DNA from: Liolophura sinensis
Taxonomy: Eukaryota; Mollusca; Polyplacophora; Chitonida; Chitonidae
Direction of reading: 5' to 3'
DNA length: 64,000 nucleotides
NCBI RefSeq assembly: GCF_032854445.1
Contig: NC_088301.1
Span: 19,397,808 to 19,461,807 of the forward strand
Shown here: positions 61,463 to 64,000 of the stretch, piece after piece
How positions within the stretch are numbered: the stretch's first letter is position 1
Layout: every line of letters begins with the position of its first letter
Position numbers and translations under genes: made by a program
The notes under the pieces: generated by a model
What the model was told of the DNA's origin: nothing
The model's database searches: none
The model's input: the letters and a program-made list of their open reading frames with translations, nothing else

Positions 61463-61991
61463 GCCTGAGTCAATGGCGTTTTCGCCTGCCTGAGATGGAG
61501 AAAATCGTGGTACATCTGTACCTTACCTATTGAGTCAGAGACCGCTGTGGTGGTGAGAATAGCCTGAATCAGTGGCGTTCTCGTCTGGTGAAGATATAGA
61601 AAGCCATAGTACACATTTAGCTCATCTATACAGTCACAGACCGCTGTAGTCGAGAGAACTGCCTAAAGCAACGGTGTTCTCACCTAGTGCAGATGGAGAA
61701 GGCCATGGTACACCTTTAACTCATCTACATAGTCTGTGACCACTGTAGTGGCGAGAACGGCCCGAGTCAATGGCGTTCTCCCCTGGCAGAGATGGAGAAA
61801 CTGATAGTACATCTGTACCTTACCTATCGAGTCAGAGATCGCTGTAGTGGCGAGAACTGCCTAAATCAGTGGCGTTCTCGTCTTGTGGAGATAAAGAAAG
61901 ACATAGTAGACATCTAGCTCATCTATAGAGTCACAGACAGCTGTAGTGGTGAGAACTGGTGAGAACGGCCCGAGTCAATGGCGTTCTTGAT
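61463..61991. repeat. Tandem array, 99-bp unit, ~5 copies
   Basis: The GAGTCAATGGCGTTCTC landmark begins copies at about 61471, 61570, 61669, 61768 and 61867 (steps of 99), then 61976 (step of 109). The last step is explained by a 10-bp duplication of GGTGAGAACT. The unit also holds AGATGGAGAAA, GTACATCTGTACC and CAGAGACCGCTGTAGTGG. The length is a multiple of three but the frames contain stops. Confidence 0.94.
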
Positions 61992-63077
61992 TGTGTTTTT
62001 ACGGCACGCCGATCCGACTTCTCCATTCCCGGATAATTACGCAGCTGTATTCAACAAGTCTTTTTAAACAATTCAAGGGATTTATGGGACACTGCTCTCA
62101 GTGAAACCACTCAAAAAGCGCTGTATTGCGCTGGCTATGAGATCAGTATTAATTTGTTACGAAAACGCATTCCAAAGAAAACTGGTTTTTCGCTGGTGTT
62201 CCACCGTCTCGGTTGATTTTCAAACTAAGTGACCTGCATGACAAGAGTGCAGAAGCGAGTCGCGGATGATGAAAGACAATCGTTAAGAAGAAGCAACTAA
62301 TCCCCTAGGATGATGCTCGCTAATCTTTCGCATCAAAGTCTGATTGGTCAAATCGGTGATAAATGGCGGACCACCATCGTCGTGCATTTCTATTGAAGCT
62401 AATGTGTGGTGGAATGTGGAGCGGTTTCATAAGCCCGATAACATCAATCCACATCGTGCTTTTGATTCAGAACATTGGGAAGCAGAAAAAAAAACAAGAT
62501 ACGGAGAGGATCGTTCCTTTTGTGTAGAAGAGGCGCTTTCTTGTACAGAACGGCAATTCTTGCTAATGACTTGAAACCGCGATGGTGGGGCGTAAAGACT
62601 CAAACTAATGACATTTTTACATCGAGGCTAATTGAAAGACGTCTAACTGACGCCGATGATTAATTAAAAATCGGTGGACAATGCTGGCCAATCAATGACT
62701 TCAATTAAACACTTTTATTCCTGCCAGGGTCAACGATGCACAAGGATATACGACTAATTGCGGGATTAAACTTGCCGATGACTTGAGATGGTTTGGAAAC
62801 AGGCTATGTGGGAAAGAACTTCACCAGTAATAGTTCCCACAGTGCATTGCGTATGTAGGTTGCCCCATGCTTCGCGCTTCCACATATTCCAGAAATTGAA
62901 GAGTAACTTATTCCATCCACGACAAGTGTGATCTATATGTATACGCTCCGTCAAAAACCTCCTGAATCTTTGTATGAGGGCATCTTTTCATTTAATATAC
63001 TTAATACAGTCTTAATATCCTGATCTCTTATCGGACATCCTTGCTATAATTTTTTAAAAACTACCTCCTAAATTACG
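61992..63077. other. Repeat-free sequence with homeodomain-type cores
   Basis: No SINE or tandem repeat. Several TAATTA, TTAATTAAAA, TTTATGGGA and GATTGG words occur (for example 62032, 62661, 62094, 62343). A 76-codon frame at 62344-62574 (TTG start) has no splice support. It may be regulatory but this is not shown. Confidence 0.35.
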
Positions 63078-63205
63078 TTTCATTTATTTATTTATGTCAT
63101 TAGTGTTTAACGCCGTAGTCACAAATTCAATGACGGCGTAAAATATCGAGTAAATCAGACAAGTTTGATGAGGGCGTAAAACTCCACCAGAATAAACAAA
63201 TTCAA
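63078..63205 (-). mobile_element. SINE-A tail remnant, rearranged
   Basis: The antisense tail TTTATTTATTTATGTCATTA with GTGTTTAACGCCGTAGTCAC is followed by GACGGCGTAAAATATCGAGT and GAGGGCGTAAAACTCCACCA in the opposite sense. It reads as two or three nested tail scraps. Confidence 0.55.
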
Positions 63206-63682
63206 TGACCAGTTCTAATTCATACATGTGATAAAGCTAGTATTGGAACTACTGATGGTTGTTTTAACGCCCTTCTCAATAATTTGTCTCTTATTTGGGG
63301 ATATAGTCCATGCAATGCGAAGTCCCGATTCTCAACATGAATTTAATTCAAAATGATACAACTGGCACGTGAAGATGACTCCATCCCATAACCTGCTACT
63401 CAAAACTACCTCAAAACTGCTCGCAAAATCGATTTATAGTTAGACCTGGACTCGAACATGCGACCGTATAGGTCAGTGGCTTAATTTATACATGTTGCGC
63501 TTATAGCATTTGAGCCATCAAGATCCCAGGAACAATACTGAAAAGCCCATAAGTTCGATGGACAAACTTCACGCGTTTTCGCTTTGCTACAAGTTTTGGC
63601 ACCTTTTAATTAAGTGTATTGTAGGCTGTCTGATTACAGAAATTACAGCCCCGTCCAGGGTATATTGTTTCTACAGAATCAT
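63206..63682. other. Unique sequence with a tRNA-like remnant
   Basis: The minus strand at about 63434-63530 reads TGATGGCTCAAATGCTATAA (A-box-like) and CGCATGTTCGAGTCCAGGTC (B-box). The ends do not pair as an acceptor stem. Confidence 0.45.
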
Positions 63683-63816
63683 CTAAAGCTCTGTAACTTC
63701 CCATAGTTTAATTCGCGGCGGTTTATCCCTTGAGAAATTGCTCGACAACTGTTCTATTTCCTTGTCGAGCAGATTGCTGGATTGCGTGAGTAACTTTACA
63801 AAGTCATATTGCTGAA
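63683..63816 (-). CDS. Candidate terminal exon on the minus strand
   Basis: On the minus strand an acceptor-like TTCATCCACACCTCAAACAACAG precedes a frame that runs QQYDFVKLLTQSSNLLDKEI, EQLSSNFSRDKPPRIKLWEV and TEL to TAG at 63685-63683. Leucines at regular spacing suggest a short amphipathic or coiled-coil helix. The frame stays open upstream to an ATG at 63886, so an unspliced 67-codon reading is also possible. No family is recognised. Confidence 0.22.
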
Positions 63817-63886
63817 CTGTTGTTTGAGGTGTGGATGAAGTCAAGCGAAAGGGTTGACATCTTAAGCGCATTACTTGAATAGCCAT

Positions 63887-64000
63887 TGATCAAAGGGTTT
63901 CTCTACAGGAGAGACCTGCATTCCAGCAAATCCGCAGAGTTAATACCGCAAGATCGAATCCCCAAGGAGTCAATTTGTGCATTTATTATATCATGACTTT
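63887..64000. other. Unique sequence at window edge
   Basis: Nothing recognisable. Confidence 0.4.

Overview
This window looks like nuclear DNA of a lophotrochozoan animal, most likely a mollusc. It is AT-rich, with no operons and no long open frames. It is packed with tRNA-derived SINEs whose tails end in (AAAT)n or (CACT)n, and it carries several kilobase-scale tandem arrays. The mollusc assignment rests on my memory of similar SINE tails in bivalve and gastropod genomes; no search was run.

No recognisable protein domain, transposase, reverse transcriptase, rRNA or intact tRNA gene is visible on either strand. At this base composition (about 40% GC by eye) a stop falls about every 16 codons, so frames of up to roughly 140 codons are expected by chance in 64 kb. 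Nearly every long open frame here is therefore noise, or is a tandem array or SINE read as protein. The protein-coding calls below are exon candidates chosen from splice signals plus an open frame, and their confidence is low. The best is a three-exon model at 26.65-28.46 kb: a 26-nt microexon, an exon open to a CAG|GTATGA donor, and a short terminal exon followed by ATTAAA. Next come a phase-compatible exon pair at 40.8-41.15 kb and a terminal exon at 39.0 kb followed by AATAAA. The rest reads as intergenic or intronic sequence.

Layout. 0-7 kb: mostly unique, with a 79-bp higher-order AT-rich array (2.34-3.03 kb). 7-19.6 kb: a MITE, SINEs, several exon candidates (11.1-12.7 kb) and an (AT)53 plus T30 tract at 17 kb. 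19.6-22.2 kb: a 2.6-kb array of ACAATG-containing short units that changes into an 87-89-bp higher-order unit. 24.2-24.7 kb: a foldback element with arms of about 160 bp. 26.6-28.5 kb: the best gene candidate. 28.7-37 kb: SINEs, a MITE fragment and a nearly perfect 67-bp tandem duplication. 37.9-38.7 kb: a 64-bp array organised as 128-bp dimers. 39-43.3 kb: SINEs, including a tail-to-tail pair, and the exon candidates. 44.8-45.9 kb: a 34-bp array. 46-55 kb: largely unique with scattered exon candidates. 53.5-61 kb: a three-copy dispersed repeat and two more MITEs. 61.46-61.99 kb: a 99-bp array. 62-64 kb: unique sequence with SINE scraps.

Mobile elements fall into four groups. SINE-A has about 17 copies or scraps; its tail ends in a TATAAGTGAAATATTCTTGAG-like block followed by (AAAT)n. 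SINE-B and SINE-C have different heads but share a body and a TTAAACCCCAAGCA tail. A TIR-bearing MITE has four copies. A further set of unrelated sites carries Pol III A/B-box-like tRNA heads.
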